Shown here: positions 8,290 to 18,941 of the stretch, in pieces
How positions within the stretch are numbered: the stretch's first letter is position 1
How the letters are laid out: every line of letters begins with the position of its first letter
Source of the DNA: Chara braunii
Taxonomy: Eukaryota > Streptophyta > Charophyceae > Charales > Characeae
NCBI GenBank assembly: GCA_003427395.1
Contig: BFEA01000305.1
Coordinates: 319,384-360,676, forward strand
Reading direction: 5' to 3'
Length of the DNA: 41,293 bases
Position numbers and translations under genes: made by a program
Notes under the pieces: generated by a model
Told to the model about the DNA's origin: nothing
Database searches by the model: none
The model's input: only the letters and a program-made list of their open reading frames with translations

Positions 8290-9092
8290 ATCATCAACAC
8301 ATTAATGATCAGATCAGCCATCACAAAGGCCCTGTCAGAGGAGGCATCCATCATCAGACAGGCCATCAAAGATGCCTATCGGCGGAGACACACCTCGTCC
8401 CCACCGTCGCCTCCAAGACACTGGCCTCGTTTGTGCTTTTGACAGCATCATTACCACACCGTCAGAGATTAACTTCGACTGCATGCTCACAACCGTACGG
8501 AACGACGTGGTCGCTCTCAATATACACTAGCCAGGAACAGTACATATCGAGTTCGATGCTCACAAGGAGGCCATGATTTTTTTAGTGCTGCAGTCCTTCA
8601 TGTGCACCACATACGAGGTGCGGCCTCCTGTGCAGCATTTGCACGACTAGCAGCCACTCTGAGCACAGTTGCAGCTGAGTAGCTTTCGCTTCCTGCATCT
8701 GACCCACCAATTTCCCATCCACCTAGCCCCGCTTGCTCCCCCCGCCCCAATTGACAACGGAGCCTCCGACTTACGATGATCTCTCTCTGCAGAGCATGCT
8801 AGAGCCGATGGAGTTAATACAGCTGGAGAAACCTGACAGAAACGGTCAAGACCATAATGACTCTCCGCCTACAGTGCAAGCTGCAGCATTGAAAAAACCT
8901 CCCCTTTCCCCCCAACCTGCGGAATCAGATGATGTCATAGTGCTACAGCGAGACCACTGCGCGTATTATGTTATTAATGTATGTCTCCTCCCCTACAATC
9001 GTGACCGTTGTACTGCTTTATACTGCCAATCAGGAACAATAAGTCGCCGTGCACTCGCAAGCTCTACAGCCTCTGGGGAGCAATCCAGCTGA
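8290..9092 (+). pseudogene. Degenerate coding-like region, unidentified
   Basis: I do not recognise this. Stretches in changing phase read MIRSAITKALSEEASIIRQA (about 8304-8380), then TGLVCAFDSIITTPSEINFD and MLTTVRNDVVALNIH to a TAG near 8529. The same phase continues with PGTVHIEFDAHKEAMIFLVL and SFMCTTYEVRPPVQHLHD. A further frame, 8733-9092, reads PPTYDDLSLQSMLEPMELIQ and later AESDDVIVLQRDHCAYYVIN. The mix of hydrophobic helices and acidic, proline-rich linkers is protein-like, but there is no continuous frame. It may be one old gene together with 6515-7270 and 9743-9930. Confidence 0.3.
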
Positions 9093-9199
9093 ACCTCCTT
9101 CCCCTGTTCAAGGCCAGGCAGCATCCCCTCCTTGTGTATATCGGACGGAGCTTACCACGGACAGTGAAAGGGCCTCTCCATAGGATAATGGTGGTGTCA

Positions 9200-9366
9200 T
9201 ACCATTCGATCTTCACACAACTACAGTTCGGTTGCATGCACACAACATAGCCATCCCATTCGGTATTCACAGAGCCGCAGTTTGGTTAGTATGCACACAA
9301 CATAACATAGTCAGCCCCTTCGGTCTTCACAGAGCTACAGTTTGGTTAGCACGCACACAACATCGT
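9200..9366. repeat. ~59-bp degenerate tandem repeat, three copies
   Basis: Units around 9200, 9257 and 9318 share ttcggt(a/c)ttcacagagc, then cagtttggtta and gcacacaacat. The outer copies are shorter or more diverged. Confidence 0.75.
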
Positions 9367-9742
9367 CTCTGCTCCAAACATTATGAAGGGATGGTAGCTG
9401 CCAGCCTATGCCACGAAATCTCGTTCTTTGTCTTGTACTTGTCTCTCCCACTCCCAAATTACTTCCCCACCATGCCGCTGTGACCTTGAAATGCCATGCC
9501 TGAACAGCTGCGAACGTCAGCCTGCTTTCCTGTTGGCCTGCAACATGCCATGTGTCGTCAATGTTACCAGGAAGTATGTGTCTCTACTGTGTGGGCTATC
9601 CCCGATGCCGTTATCCGCCACATCCTCTCCTAGCGTGTCCCACATGCAATGTTGGCCATACGCCTGCTGCAATCGCAGCAGGATCTCCTCCATCCTTGCC
9701 CGACGAACGATAGGCGGACCTGCCTCAGGTACCATCTGAACC

Positions 9743-10000
9743 ATGTACAGAGCACTGTACTTAAAGGTTATCACCACCACCTATCATGTCCAATTTGTAG
9801 ACGGGCTCGAACAGCAATGCGTCTACAAGTGTGGTCGGTGTGCCTCTGTGTTCCAAGCACGAAGGAGGCACGTAACCCGTGACATTTGTCTATGCCGTGC
9901 CATTGATGCGGCAACTGCGACTGCGAGAATTGGATGTGGTGCTTCCACAGTCCACACTCGAACTACTACTGACTCTAAGGCCACTGGCCACTTTGGGTAG
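9743..10000 (+). pseudogene. Frame with a C2HC zinc-finger-like motif
   Basis: The frame reads TTYHVQFVDGLEQQCVYKCG followed by RCASVFQARRRHVTRDICLC. The Cys-x2-Cys-x9-His-x5-Cys spacing with a Phe four residues after the second Cys resembles a shortened C2H2/C2HC zinc finger. The residues before it (YHVQFVDG) form a plausible strand. No start or end can be defined, and the later part (AATATARIGCGAST) looks non-coding. It may be an exon or a remnant of the unidentified coding region to the left. Confidence 0.35.
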
Positions 10001-10139
10001 TGGCTTCCCACTACTAGGGAGAAGAGACGCGATCATGGATTATTACGCTCCTATTATAGCTCGACCGAGGGGTTTAGGGCCAGGACCAAATCTGGCCACG
10101 CCATGTAAGTTTAATGTTCAAGTCCATAGGTAGTCCCGG

Positions 10140-10790
10140 GTCTTCTCGAGGGTGCAGTCTACTGGCCTTTGTCTGAAATGTGCACGATGTTGTTCCCAAG
10201 TCAAGTCTGTGCTGCTGCTTGGAACCACAACGCACAACCAAGTGTTAAAAATGCCACTTTCGTTTCTTTTTTATTTTACCGTTCTAGCTTCAATTCCCGT
10301 GGTGAAACATGGGACTGTGAGATGAAACTCTTGCGGTAGTGTTTCATAGGGCTGGCAGCATGAAGCAACCAAATGACTGTTGTGTGATTCTCGGCAGTCA
10401 TTGGCTGTTGCTATGACATCTGGGACCTGTTTTGATGGGCACGAGCTATGTGGTGCAACAACTCGTGATACTTCACGAGCTCAAGCCTCGCAGTGATCAA
10501 GGGGGGGAATACAAACAGTACCCTAACTTTTATGATTTTTTATTTTAATTGCATTCTAAGGAAAATCTGAAAAAAACACACATATTAGATAGGTTCCAAA
10601 TGTTCATAAAGGAAAAAGTTCTGGAGCCAATAAAATTCATTTAGGTCGTAAACAAAATATTGGCGCAAATTGGGAAAAATAAGTTTTTCCAAAACTTGAA
10701 ACCCGTCCCCCCCACTCCCTCCCCCTCCGCTCCCCTCACCCCGCCCCCTCTTGTTCTCTTGATTGTTGGGCAGCAACGACGGGCACGTTT
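10140..10790. other. No gene seen; one purine tract
   Basis: AT-rich, with poly-T and poly-A runs and a pyrimidine-rich block at 10701-10745. The tract gatcaagggggggaatac at 10496-10513 resembles the polypurine tract of an LTR element, but no LTR with TG...CA ends follows, so I do not call it one. Confidence 0.45.
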
Positions 10791-10794
10791 TGCC

Positions 10795-10860
10795 AGGCTT
10801 GAGGTTGGATGATACTCCCATGAACTGTTGAAATACAGACTTGCATTCTATTCACTACCG
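10795..10860 (+). repeat. SINE-like fragment
   Basis: catgaactgttgaaatacag at 10819-10838 is shared with the tRNA-like SINE head at 27430-27500 (reverse orientation there) and nearly with 11038-11055. The box B position is degraded (ttgcattctattc). Minus-strand reading frames across this area repeat the peptide STVH because they are antisense of the copies. Confidence 0.5.
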
Positions 10861-11019
10861 GAATTGAGGATTTGGTTTTCTGGATGAACTCTTGATTTAC
10901 GTGTGTCATCCTCACATTTGGACCGCACCCTCTCTTAGCCAAGCATGGGCACTTTCCACCGTGATATTTAAAGATTGAGCGGCTGCAATTGCAATTCGGT
11001 GGTTTTTCCGGACTTGCCC

Positions 11020-11080
11020 ACACTGGTGAATGATGCACTCATGAACTGTTGAAACGATGGCCTGAGTCCGAACCCACCTG
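11020..11080 (+). repeat. SINE-like copy with tRNA box B
   Basis: catgaactgttgaaacgatgg followed by gagtccgaaccc (11064-11075), which matches the RNA polymerase III box B pattern (G-x-T-C-x-A-x-x-C). Same family as 27430-27500. Confidence 0.5.
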
Positions 11081-11163
11081 AAATCAGGATCCACCTTCAA
11101 ACCTCGTGATCGAATGGTGGGTCCATGATGTTGTTGAAATTCGTAAATGAGTTCGATTACTGT

Positions 11164-11306
11164 GGGAATCATATCGGAAACACACGATTAGAATTTGACT
11201 TCGAATAGGAAGCAAAAAACAAATGGACCGTAGGTTGATTCACGATGGGAATCATATCGGAAAAATATGATTAGAATTTGACTCGAATAGGAATCGAAAA
11301 ACAAAT
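11164..11306. repeat. ~62-bp direct repeat, period 83
   Basis: gggaatcatatcggaaa at 11164 and again at 11247, followed in both by gattagaatttgact and tcgaatagga. The copies differ by a few substitutions. Confidence 0.8.
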
Positions 11307-11319
11307 CAATTCACGGGTG

Positions 11320-11515
11320 TCATCTGTTGTGGCGCAATTCAGGTGTAACCCGTGCGGCTAATGCTGGCCGTCCTTTCTCAAGATCATGCGGCTCAAATTT
11401 GTTGTACTTTGTCTTGGGAACCTTGCCTTGTGGCAATATGCCATTCTGCAGGAAGAAGATCCACCACTTCTCCTCCCCCTCTATAGGCGGAGGCCGTAGG
11501 CCTTCAGCAATAAAA
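11320..11515 (-). CDS. Terminal exon of an unidentified gene
   Basis: On the minus strand, a 3' splice site (branch-like ctaac, T-rich tract, then GCTAG) at 11516-11517 precedes a 65-codon frame ending in TGA at 11322-11320. It reads FIAEGLRPPPIEGEEKWWIF, FLQNGILPQGKVPKTKYNKF, then EPHDLEKGRPALAARVTPEL. The frame has no repeat character and a strongly protein-like composition. The exon starts with the third base of a codon and so fits the phase-2 end of the exon at 11881-11958. I do not recognise the protein. It could be a transposon-encoded protein instead of a host gene. Confidence 0.55.
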
Positions 11516-11880
11516 CTAGCCAAGAAAATTAGTTAGTTGCAGTGCGAACGTACAACTTCCCGAAGAAAATTTAGAAAGGGACCCTTTTAAACTCAGTGCG
11601 GTAGTCTTTTTTTTTTTGCGTGATAAACTTATAAAACACAACACGTACGTTACTGATATTGATGTTGCACTACGTCATAACACACAAAATCTACTGGTTG
11701 ACTAAATCAATACGTGTCGTGGTCATGCTGTATCGTCTATAGCCATGTAAAGTTGTAAATATCAAATTGATGCAGCGCTGTGCCCTTTCAGTAAACAATC
11801 CGATACCAAAGCGTGTCAAGACTATGTCACGGCTAAGTTTGTCATGCCTTACAGCGTTTCTTGTATAAATTTCTGGGTAC

Positions 11881-11958
11881 CCCAATTCTGTAGCAAAATC
11901 TTCAGTGATCAGGCAAGGTTTAGGTTCAGAGGGAAAAGGATGATGGACCCAAAAAGAA
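11881..11958 (-). CDS. Internal exon of the same unidentified gene
   Basis: 78 bp. It is preceded on the minus strand by a pyrimidine-rich tract ending TTTCAATAG (acceptor at 11959-11960) and followed by GTACCC (donor at 11880-11879, weak). It reads SFWVHHPFPSEPKPCLITED then FATEL. It starts with a third codon base and ends after two bases, so it joins both neighbours in frame. An alternative donor, GTAAGG (11853-11848), has a better consensus but the wrong phase for the terminal exon. Confidence 0.45.
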
Positions 11959-12605
11959 CTATTGAAATGGAAATTGAGAAAAAAAACATGCGAAGCTGGG
12001 CTGGAGCATGAAGAAAGGAACAAAAGGAAGAAGAAAAAGAACAGAGATTTGGAAGTCGTATATAATCAGGAAAGTACAAGTGATAGTATGCCCTCAATAA
12101 GGGTGTTTCCTAATCAAGTGGAATACGCTCTGCCTATCTGGCAGGCAGTAAGAGAGAAAGAAAAGAAAAAGGAAAAAAGAACAACAATAAAGATGAAGTC
12201 GTAATAGTGATGAAACGTTTATGAAAAACACGTGTGAGTATGCTCTCTCCGAGGGGTGTCCCCAACATCATTGATTAGGAATTAGTTATTCTTTTCTTTC
12301 TTTTTTCCTTGCCATCTGCTGGTATAGTTCAGTTTCAAGGTAGGCTGGTATCGGGACCTCCCTAAAAAAAAACAATGATGTGCATTGTAGATTGCAGGCT
12401 TTGCAGAAAACGTTTTCGGGTTTGTCAATTTAGGGACCAATGCCCTGGTGGTTTAATGTGTCGACCGTAGATTAGGTCCGGATAAAATTGAGGCAAATGT
12501 TTGGCTCATCAAGTCATATTTTTTAGAAATCATTAAGACAAGTCAATGTGTTCGAAAATACTGAGCAAATACCCTTGCAAAGTTTTTTGCTCTGACAACT
12601 CCTAC

Positions 12606-12725
12606 CTGAGGATGGTGACAACTTCTTGGGTCGAGGTAAGTTGTGTCTTCTGAAACTCTACATTGTTGTAGGTAGCCCTGATAGGTATAACTGCCATAAT
12701 GGGCCAAAGAGGTACAAAGTTAATA
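12606..12725 (-). CDS. Upstream exon of the same unidentified gene
   Basis: 120 bp. The donor CTCAG|GTAGGAG at 12605-12604 is good. The acceptor TTGGTAG at 12727-12726 is plausible, with CTTAATC upstream as a possible branch site. It reads INFVPLWPIMAVIPIRATYN then NVEFQKTQLTSTQEVVTIL, ending after two bases of a codon (phase 2). The first part is hydrophobic and could be a membrane segment. Introns of about 647 bp and 365 bp would separate the three exons. Exons further upstream (above 12727) were not found. Confidence 0.45.
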
Positions 12726-12777
12726 CTACCAATTCGGTGTGATATGATTAAGAGAGTCCTCTCGTGCGTACATACCT

Positions 12778-13015
12778 CGGGACAAATGCGATCGATATAT
12801 TGTCGTATGAAATGCACCCTACAATATTTTGAACCGTTGTCTTCTCCCTTCATGGAATTACAGTCTGAGTTTGAGAGGATCCATCTTGAGGTGCCTTGGG
12901 ACTGATGTGATCGACGTATTGTCATACAAAACGCACCCTACATTATTTTGAGTTTTGGCTTCTCCCTTCATGGAGCTACAAGCTGAGCTTGAGAGTACCT
13001 ATTTTTAGATGTAGG
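12778..13015. repeat. 119-bp tandem repeat, two copies plus a distant third
   Basis: Copies start at 12778 and 12897; both contain gcaccctaca(a/t)tatttt..., ttctcccttcatgga and gagcttgaga or gagtttgaga. A more diverged copy lies at about 13425-13535 (ccctatgttgtctcgg, ccttatcttgagatgcagg-like end). Confidence 0.75.
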
Positions 13016-13125
13016 GTAGATTAGGATACACTTTAAATATAATTATTCTAGATTGCGGGGGTGCTATATCTGTTAACATTTCTTTTGAATAAAAATATGA
13101 GAATTAAAATGAAGAAGTTTTTCAT

Positions 13126-13245
13126 TGAAATTCACGTGGGTAGCTGTTGGGATTTAAATATATGGCTGTATATATGACTTCGACGTGGGTAGCTGTTGAA
13201 ATTCACGTGGGTAGCTGTTGGGATTTAAATATATGGCTGTATATA
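13126..13245. repeat. 49-bp direct repeat with CACGTG core
   Basis: tgaaattcacgtgggtagct at 13126 and 13197, each followed by gttgggatttaaatatatgg and ctgtatata. A partial third copy (cgacgtgggtagctgttg) lies between. CACGTG is the G-box core, but there is no gene nearby to assign it to. Confidence 0.8.
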
Positions 13246-13249
13246 GCAT

Positions 13250-16200
13250 AATTCTTTTTTTTTACGCGTTCTTGAACATGAAGTGGGTTGGATGTTTGAA
13301 TTTGAATTTCTTTTTTTTGTTTAGAATTTTGGACCTATTAAAAACAAAAAGATCTGGATAAGGAAATATTTATGTATGAGGGGTTACTTTTTACGTCCAA
13401 AGGTCTGCGAATATGACTGAGATAAGATCTTGTGATACAAATCTCGCCCTATGTTGTCTCGGATCTTGTCTTACCCCTTCAAAGAGTTAAAATCTTAGGT
13501 TTGAAAGCGCCTATCTTGAGATGCAGGTTAGACTTGACACAAAACCTTATTAGATTAGGGACATTAATATGAGAAAAGGGATTGCAAATCTTTGGTTTGG
13601 AACGTTTTCTTCCCCTCTGAGTGTGACAAATTGTTATATGTTGCTATACATATGTGGTATTCACTCTATGTAATGTACCTTTGGAGTCGATCTGCATGAA
13701 GTTGTTGTCAATGCTTTTATGAATTTATTATGCTTGAAAATACTACTCATCACTTCATGAACAACAACAGTTCTAAATGTTACAAGTGGTGTCTCCTTAC
13801 CCTCTTTTTCCTTTTGGAAAGATATTCAATTTGTGTTTTTTATCTATAATTTAAATGCCTTATAGCAGGAAGTGGTACATTCCATAATGGGGAATAGAGT
13901 TTAAAATTGTATTGAATTCGAGTTTATAATACTTCACCATAGTGGTGTACCCAACTTCATTCCGATATTTTTTATTGCCTAACAAGTCATAATGATTGCA
14001 AAACAACATATAACAAAACATAGGTTGATGAGTATTTAAATGTTGAAATGTTTACAAGAACAAAATCATGTAAGATAAACTTCGAGTGATCATTTATTTT
14101 GGTGCTAAGACCTGTCTTTCGAATTATGTGAGTTGTAGGGTATTTTAGTTGGTTATCTTAGGATAGTGTTACCTAGATTTATTGGTTGTTGTTATATAGT
14201 TATTTTGTGTTCATCGATATGTATTTGGTTTTCATAAGTGTTGCTACGTGGTTTTCGGAAGTGTCGCGTTATTTAATTTGGCAAATATTTTTTACTTATC
14301 GAATGTGCCTCACGGCATGTCTAAGAAAAAAACGTCAAATTGTGCATGTGGGAATTAATAATGATGATTATTTTTATTTGAACTTAGCAAAGTACAACAA
14401 AGTTGTTTTTATGTGAGTAATTACATATATTCTCGGATAAATTAAATTATATTGTTTCATCTGGAAATCCACCTTCTCATTCATAAATTCAGTTGGTTGG
14501 AAAGAATTATAAACGTTTTTGCTTTCTTACCATTTTCATACGATAGTAGCTTCAGATAATTCTCGTATTGAGATGCAAGTTAAAACTGTTGCAATTTTTT
14601 CTTTTTCAAATAATAAATCTTATTTTTTTTCAAAATAAAAAATCTATGTTTTCATCCCTACAGAGAACACCCTATTAATCACTGAAGAATTTTTGCAATT
14701 TGGAGTTTTGAAAAGCGAAATTTGTCACAAACAGTTTCGCGAAAACAAGCCTCTAGCGAGGTCTGTAAATGAATGGGAGAATAACTTGAAAAGTCGACAG
14801 TGTTTTGAACTTTGAAAGATTTTAAATAAGTAGCAATTTATAGAAGGTTGTTGTTGCTCAACAAATATTCTTAGTCTTCTCGTACATCTATATGGCTTAT
14901 ATCTGAATGATGTTTTTTAATTAATGTTTTCGAGGGAGTATTTGTGTAGTGGGGGATTCGGTTTTCATATTTGGTTTCATGTGAGGACGCAAGGAAGAAT
15001 GATTGTTGTACAATGCTTTCAAAAATACAAAAGTAGTGATCACTCTTTTGTATTATCCTAAGGGGGTATATCTCCATATATACTCGTTAAAGTAAGTTCT
15101 CTTCAGTGGTTGGTCAACCTCTTTCCTTAATTTTTTTTCCTACATCTTCTTAGCATAAATGTTATTGTTAGGTGTTGTACTCGCCTTGATTATTGCGTTT
15201 TAACGAGTTTGTTCCCCTCAAATCGACCACAATTGCATTCGTCGCTCAATGTGGTTAAAATAAATATTGTTTGCTTTTTCTTCTTCGTGCTCGAACGTCA
15301 CGATGTATGCATCAGGATTGTTTTGATTTTGATAATGGTGTTTTGTAATATGCACTTGATCGCTCCAACATCACAATGTTTGCATCAGAAAAGTTTGATT
15401 TTGATCATGGTTTTGTGTTATATGCGCTCAATTGTATGATTTTTTCATGAGAATCTTCGTACTTGCAGTATCATGTCTATCTACCTGCAATGAGTAGTCC
15501 TTGTGTCATTTGTGTACTTTCTCACCTTAAATCACCAGTACTTCCTAAAGTCGTGCACGTTAACGCACCACGATTTTAGAAAACGTATAGGTCACTAAAG
15601 GAGCGATCAGATTCATCCAATTAGAAACGTTTCTACTTTATTTTTTTTGCGGCCGATAGTTGGGCCAAGTGCTGGTGGTTTAAACACTGTGTACGTCAAA
15701 AATGTGTAGTAATACCTTGCTTGTATGGTCCGATGTGTCAAACAACCCAATTCTTGTGATTATTTGTCAGCACACTTTCAATGTAGTGTAACCACTTAAT
15801 GTTCTAACCTTCTTTGTAACATAAAATTCATGATGGGGATACTTGTGCGCATTGCTAATGCAGAGGGGTTTACGGTAAAACCTTGATGCTACCTTGAACA
15901 TATATGATTATGGGATCGTCTAAGTCCTTAATACATTTTTGTCTTATTAGTTGCTCCGTTGTTTTTAAGGTGGGTTTAGTTAAATTGAATGTTTTGTGAG
16001 GATGCAGTGGAATAACTTTTATGTGCTAAAGCCCTTTTGCACCTTTGTTGTAGTTCTATATCCCAACAAAACAATCCTAACCCCAAAGGACAATAGGCAA
16101 GAGTTATTTCCATATCCCAGTGAAATATGGGGCATGCCACTTATCCAGATGCATAAGCTCATGCTCAATTTTTTTTTTTTTTTTAGTAGGTCATTTTCAG

Positions 16201-17376
16201 TGCGAGCAGGTGGTATGAGTCCTCTGGACTTCAAATAAGTACATCAAAATGCATTCGCTGAATATCAATGGTATTATGCAACATTGCTTGCAAATTTCTT
16301 GGGTGGTTTGTGCGCAATCTAAGCATTATAAACACTATGTCCCTTATTTGTACAAATTGTCGAGGTTGCCTACATAATTGTAATCACCAGTGACAATGAG
16401 GATGCCTTTAAACCCCAGCTATTGATGTTGAGTTGGGAAACGCCATGCGTGCCAAGTCTGATCGAGCCGCCTCCTTGCTGTTTCAATTTTTTTTTGGTTG
16501 GCGCCTCCATCCATTGTGGTCCTGTAGGTTGAAACCCATCAGTCGAGGCGCGCTAATGGGAAACACATGCGGCCGATGTATGGGCCAAGTACAAGTGGTT
16601 TAATCATAAAGCACACTTACTTCACACATTTTATTCACTCTGCTCTCGATGAACCTTTCATCCTCCTTGACTATTTTGAATGCTATGTTCGTTGGGTATT
16701 ACTCGACTTCAAATGTCGTGGACACTATACGGGGTGAATTTATCATTAACCTTGATCGTTTGGTACAACTTGCTTACACAATTTTCTGTATACATGCAAT
16801 ATGAACGTTATTGGTGGTATTCACCTTACACAATATAATTACCTTTTATCTGGTAAAAACCCTCTAGTTATGCAGGGAATTAAGAAAGAATAAAGAGGGT
16901 GAATCCATTAGAAAGTTTAGCTAACCTCTTGCATGGGTGGGTATTTTGGTATCATGCAAAAAAATTATTTCCATCATACATTACCAGGTTCATGAACCAA
17001 GTTTTGGTTTGGGTTCGCATGAGCAATCGAAGTGTCGCCTAACCTCGATAAGAAAACTAAGATTCGGTCTTTTGAACCTAGTCCCCGTCCAATTTAGGTT
17101 GAACATTACAATTGAGTTAACATTTTGGTTCAGTAAGGGTTATATAATATTTTGAAGCTCGGGTAGTGGAGGTTAATCCTCATCATGTCCTAACTCTGCT
17201 GATCCCGGCCTAGTATGGTAAGCAAAGATCGTGTTGAGACCTGATTATGTTCCAAATGGTAAAATCGAAGGCCCAATAGGTGGTAAATTCGCTCAATTTT
17301 CACAACAATCACATTTTAGCTCGAACTTGTTTTTGTCATTCTGGATATGCCACAACTAATCGCTTGATGTGGTAGA
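13250..17376. other. AT-rich DNA, no supported gene
   Basis: Short frames only, with stop-rich AT sequence and homopolymer runs (for example t16 at 16170-16185). A minus-strand stretch near 16105-16170 reads EHELMHLDKWHAPYFTGIWK and could be an exon of the gene at 11320-12725, but no convincing splice sites frame it. A short dispersed motif, gcggccgat...tgggccaagt...gtggttta, recurs at about 15649-15690 and 16571-16602. I see nothing else. Confidence 0.5.
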
Positions 17377-17481
17377 TAGCTAATGATCTAGGCTACGAAA
17401 GTTGTCTGGTGCGGCGGCTGGGCGGGTCTCGGGCGAGGTAGGGGGAACCCGGGCCGCCCTGATCGTAGCATAGCTAATGAT
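17377..17481. mobile_element. 83-bp GC-rich insertion with 11-bp target duplication
   Basis: tagctaatgat occurs at 17377-17387 and 17471-17481. Between them lies 83 bp of GC-rich sequence (gcggcggctgggcgggtctc...) in otherwise AT-rich DNA. Short inverted ends gctacga (17392-17398) and tcgtagc (17463-17469) are present. An 11-bp duplication with short inverted ends fits a Mutator-like transposition product, but the element is tiny, so the class is uncertain. Confidence 0.6.
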
Positions 17482-18137
17482 TGAATTCCAACTCATTCCA
17501 AAGCAATGAAAAATCACCATGAAGGGTAAAAACATTTGAACTTGAAAACAATTGTGCATCTTATTATCATGCAATCCCAAAAACCTTTAATAACAAGCTT
17601 CCTAAAGACTCGTTTGCATCATTGAAGATTAAGAAAAAAAAAAATGATAATAGGCAGCTTTTGTGATTATCTCGCGTTTTTCTGAGGTGTGGGATTTTGG
17701 GAGAAGTACGCCATGAATGAATGTCGATGTTTAAAGTTGGTTTTTCTTTTGAAAGTAACTTGAAGTGATTATTTGCTTCGTGATTTATGGCATGGTAATT
17801 CATCTTCGATAAATTTTGTTTGTGCTTCCTAACAAGTCGCCCAACTCTTATGGTTTGCCTGCAGAAATTAAAGGTTGATTATGAAGGAGGTAAGTAGGCG
17901 GTAGTGGTCGTATTTTAAGAGATACGTTGTGTCCAATCTTTGCTGGTATTACAAAAACTCGTGTTAAATAAATCACCCTAGGGGCAACAAATTGTGAGTG
18001 AAAAATAACATTTCATAAAATATTAGTGACAACTTGCTAAAACAAAAACATTATTTGTGAAACAAATAGGGTTGATTAGGCGACGACTAATATCAAAACT
18101 CAACCCAAAATATCATGAAACTTGTTTGATTCCCCGC
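17482..18137. other. AT-rich DNA, no supported gene
   Basis: Only short open frames and an A-run near 17631-17644. No splice-framed exon, repeat or motif could be supported. Confidence 0.4.
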
Positions 18138-18145
18138 CACAAAAG

Positions 18146-18593
18146 CATGGTAACCCCGAACCCGAACACTGGATACTTTCGGACTGTCTTCCGGACCAGT
18201 GTCTGGACCGGTCCGGACTGTCCGATGATCCGGACATCACCGGACAGCATCGGACACCGGATAGTCCGGACCGGGCCCTAGGGTTCAAAAATGTCCGGAC
18301 ACCATCGACACTTACCTGCTTTGCACTTTGTAATTCAGGCAGCAGAGCACATGTCTTGCAGCAAATCAACCAGTATATTTAACTAGTAGACATGCAGAGT
18401 TACAAACAATGAAAAGCAGGCATAAGGCTAAAGAAACAAAGAATTTGTTTTTGAGAAAATTATGATTAACTTTGAACTTCGAACTTTGATTTAGTAATTT
18501 AATTTCATAACTTCATATATAATTTGAAAGTTCAAACTTTGCAATTCAATTTAGAACGCCAGAGTGTTCAGATTGGCAGCACTATCAGTGCTC

Positions 18594-18650
<57 letters not shown>

Positions 18651-18822
18651 GCAATTCAATTTAGAACATCAAAGTGTTCAGATTGGCAGCACTGTCAGTG
18701 CTCTCTCTCTCTCTCTCTCTCTCTCGTTTATAGGGGCCTCCATTTGAACATGAGGACCGGACACCGAACACCGAACACCGAACTGTCTAGAACCTCGTTC
18801 AGACATCCGGACGGCTACCATG
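18146..18822. mobile_element. MITE-like element with TCCGGAC clusters
   Basis: The ends catggtaacc (18146-18155) and ggctaccatg (18813-18822) are inverted with one mismatch. The flanking 8-mers cacaaaag and cataaaaa match at 6 of 8 positions, a possible decayed target duplication. Inside the left end, tccggac and its variants recur many times between 18180 and 18300; the right end has ccggacaccgaacaccgaac. Terminal form C-N3-GTAGC and subterminal clusters are shared with 31340-31877 and 34307-34665. Clustered subterminal repeats plus an 8-bp duplication are hAT-like. No transposase is present. Confidence 0.5.
18541..18726. repeat. 55-bp direct repeat with (CT)n microsatellites
   Basis: gcaattcaatttagaac at 18541 and 18651 starts two near-identical 55-bp units (both contain gtgttcagattggcagcact). 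Each is followed by a CT run (about 18593-18646 and 18703-18725). The serine-leucine frames across it are translations of the microsatellite. Confidence 0.9.
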
Positions 18823-18941
18823 CATAAAAAGTCACAAAAAATATTTATTGTAGTGTCATAAAGTTGAGGCGTAGATGAATAGATGGTGCAACTGATATTG
18901 AAGCCAACCCTAGTCATTGGACTCCATCAATATATATGTTA

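Noticed and set aside
10736-11172. Minus-strand frames with a repeated STVH peptide, suggesting a repeat protein
   Set aside because: The repetition is explained by plus-strand SINE-like copies, and no splice sites or homologous fold support a protein.
14186-14416. Small plus-strand hydrophobic protein
   Set aside because: AT-rich frame with no motif, splice context or homology that I recognise; expected by chance in such DNA.
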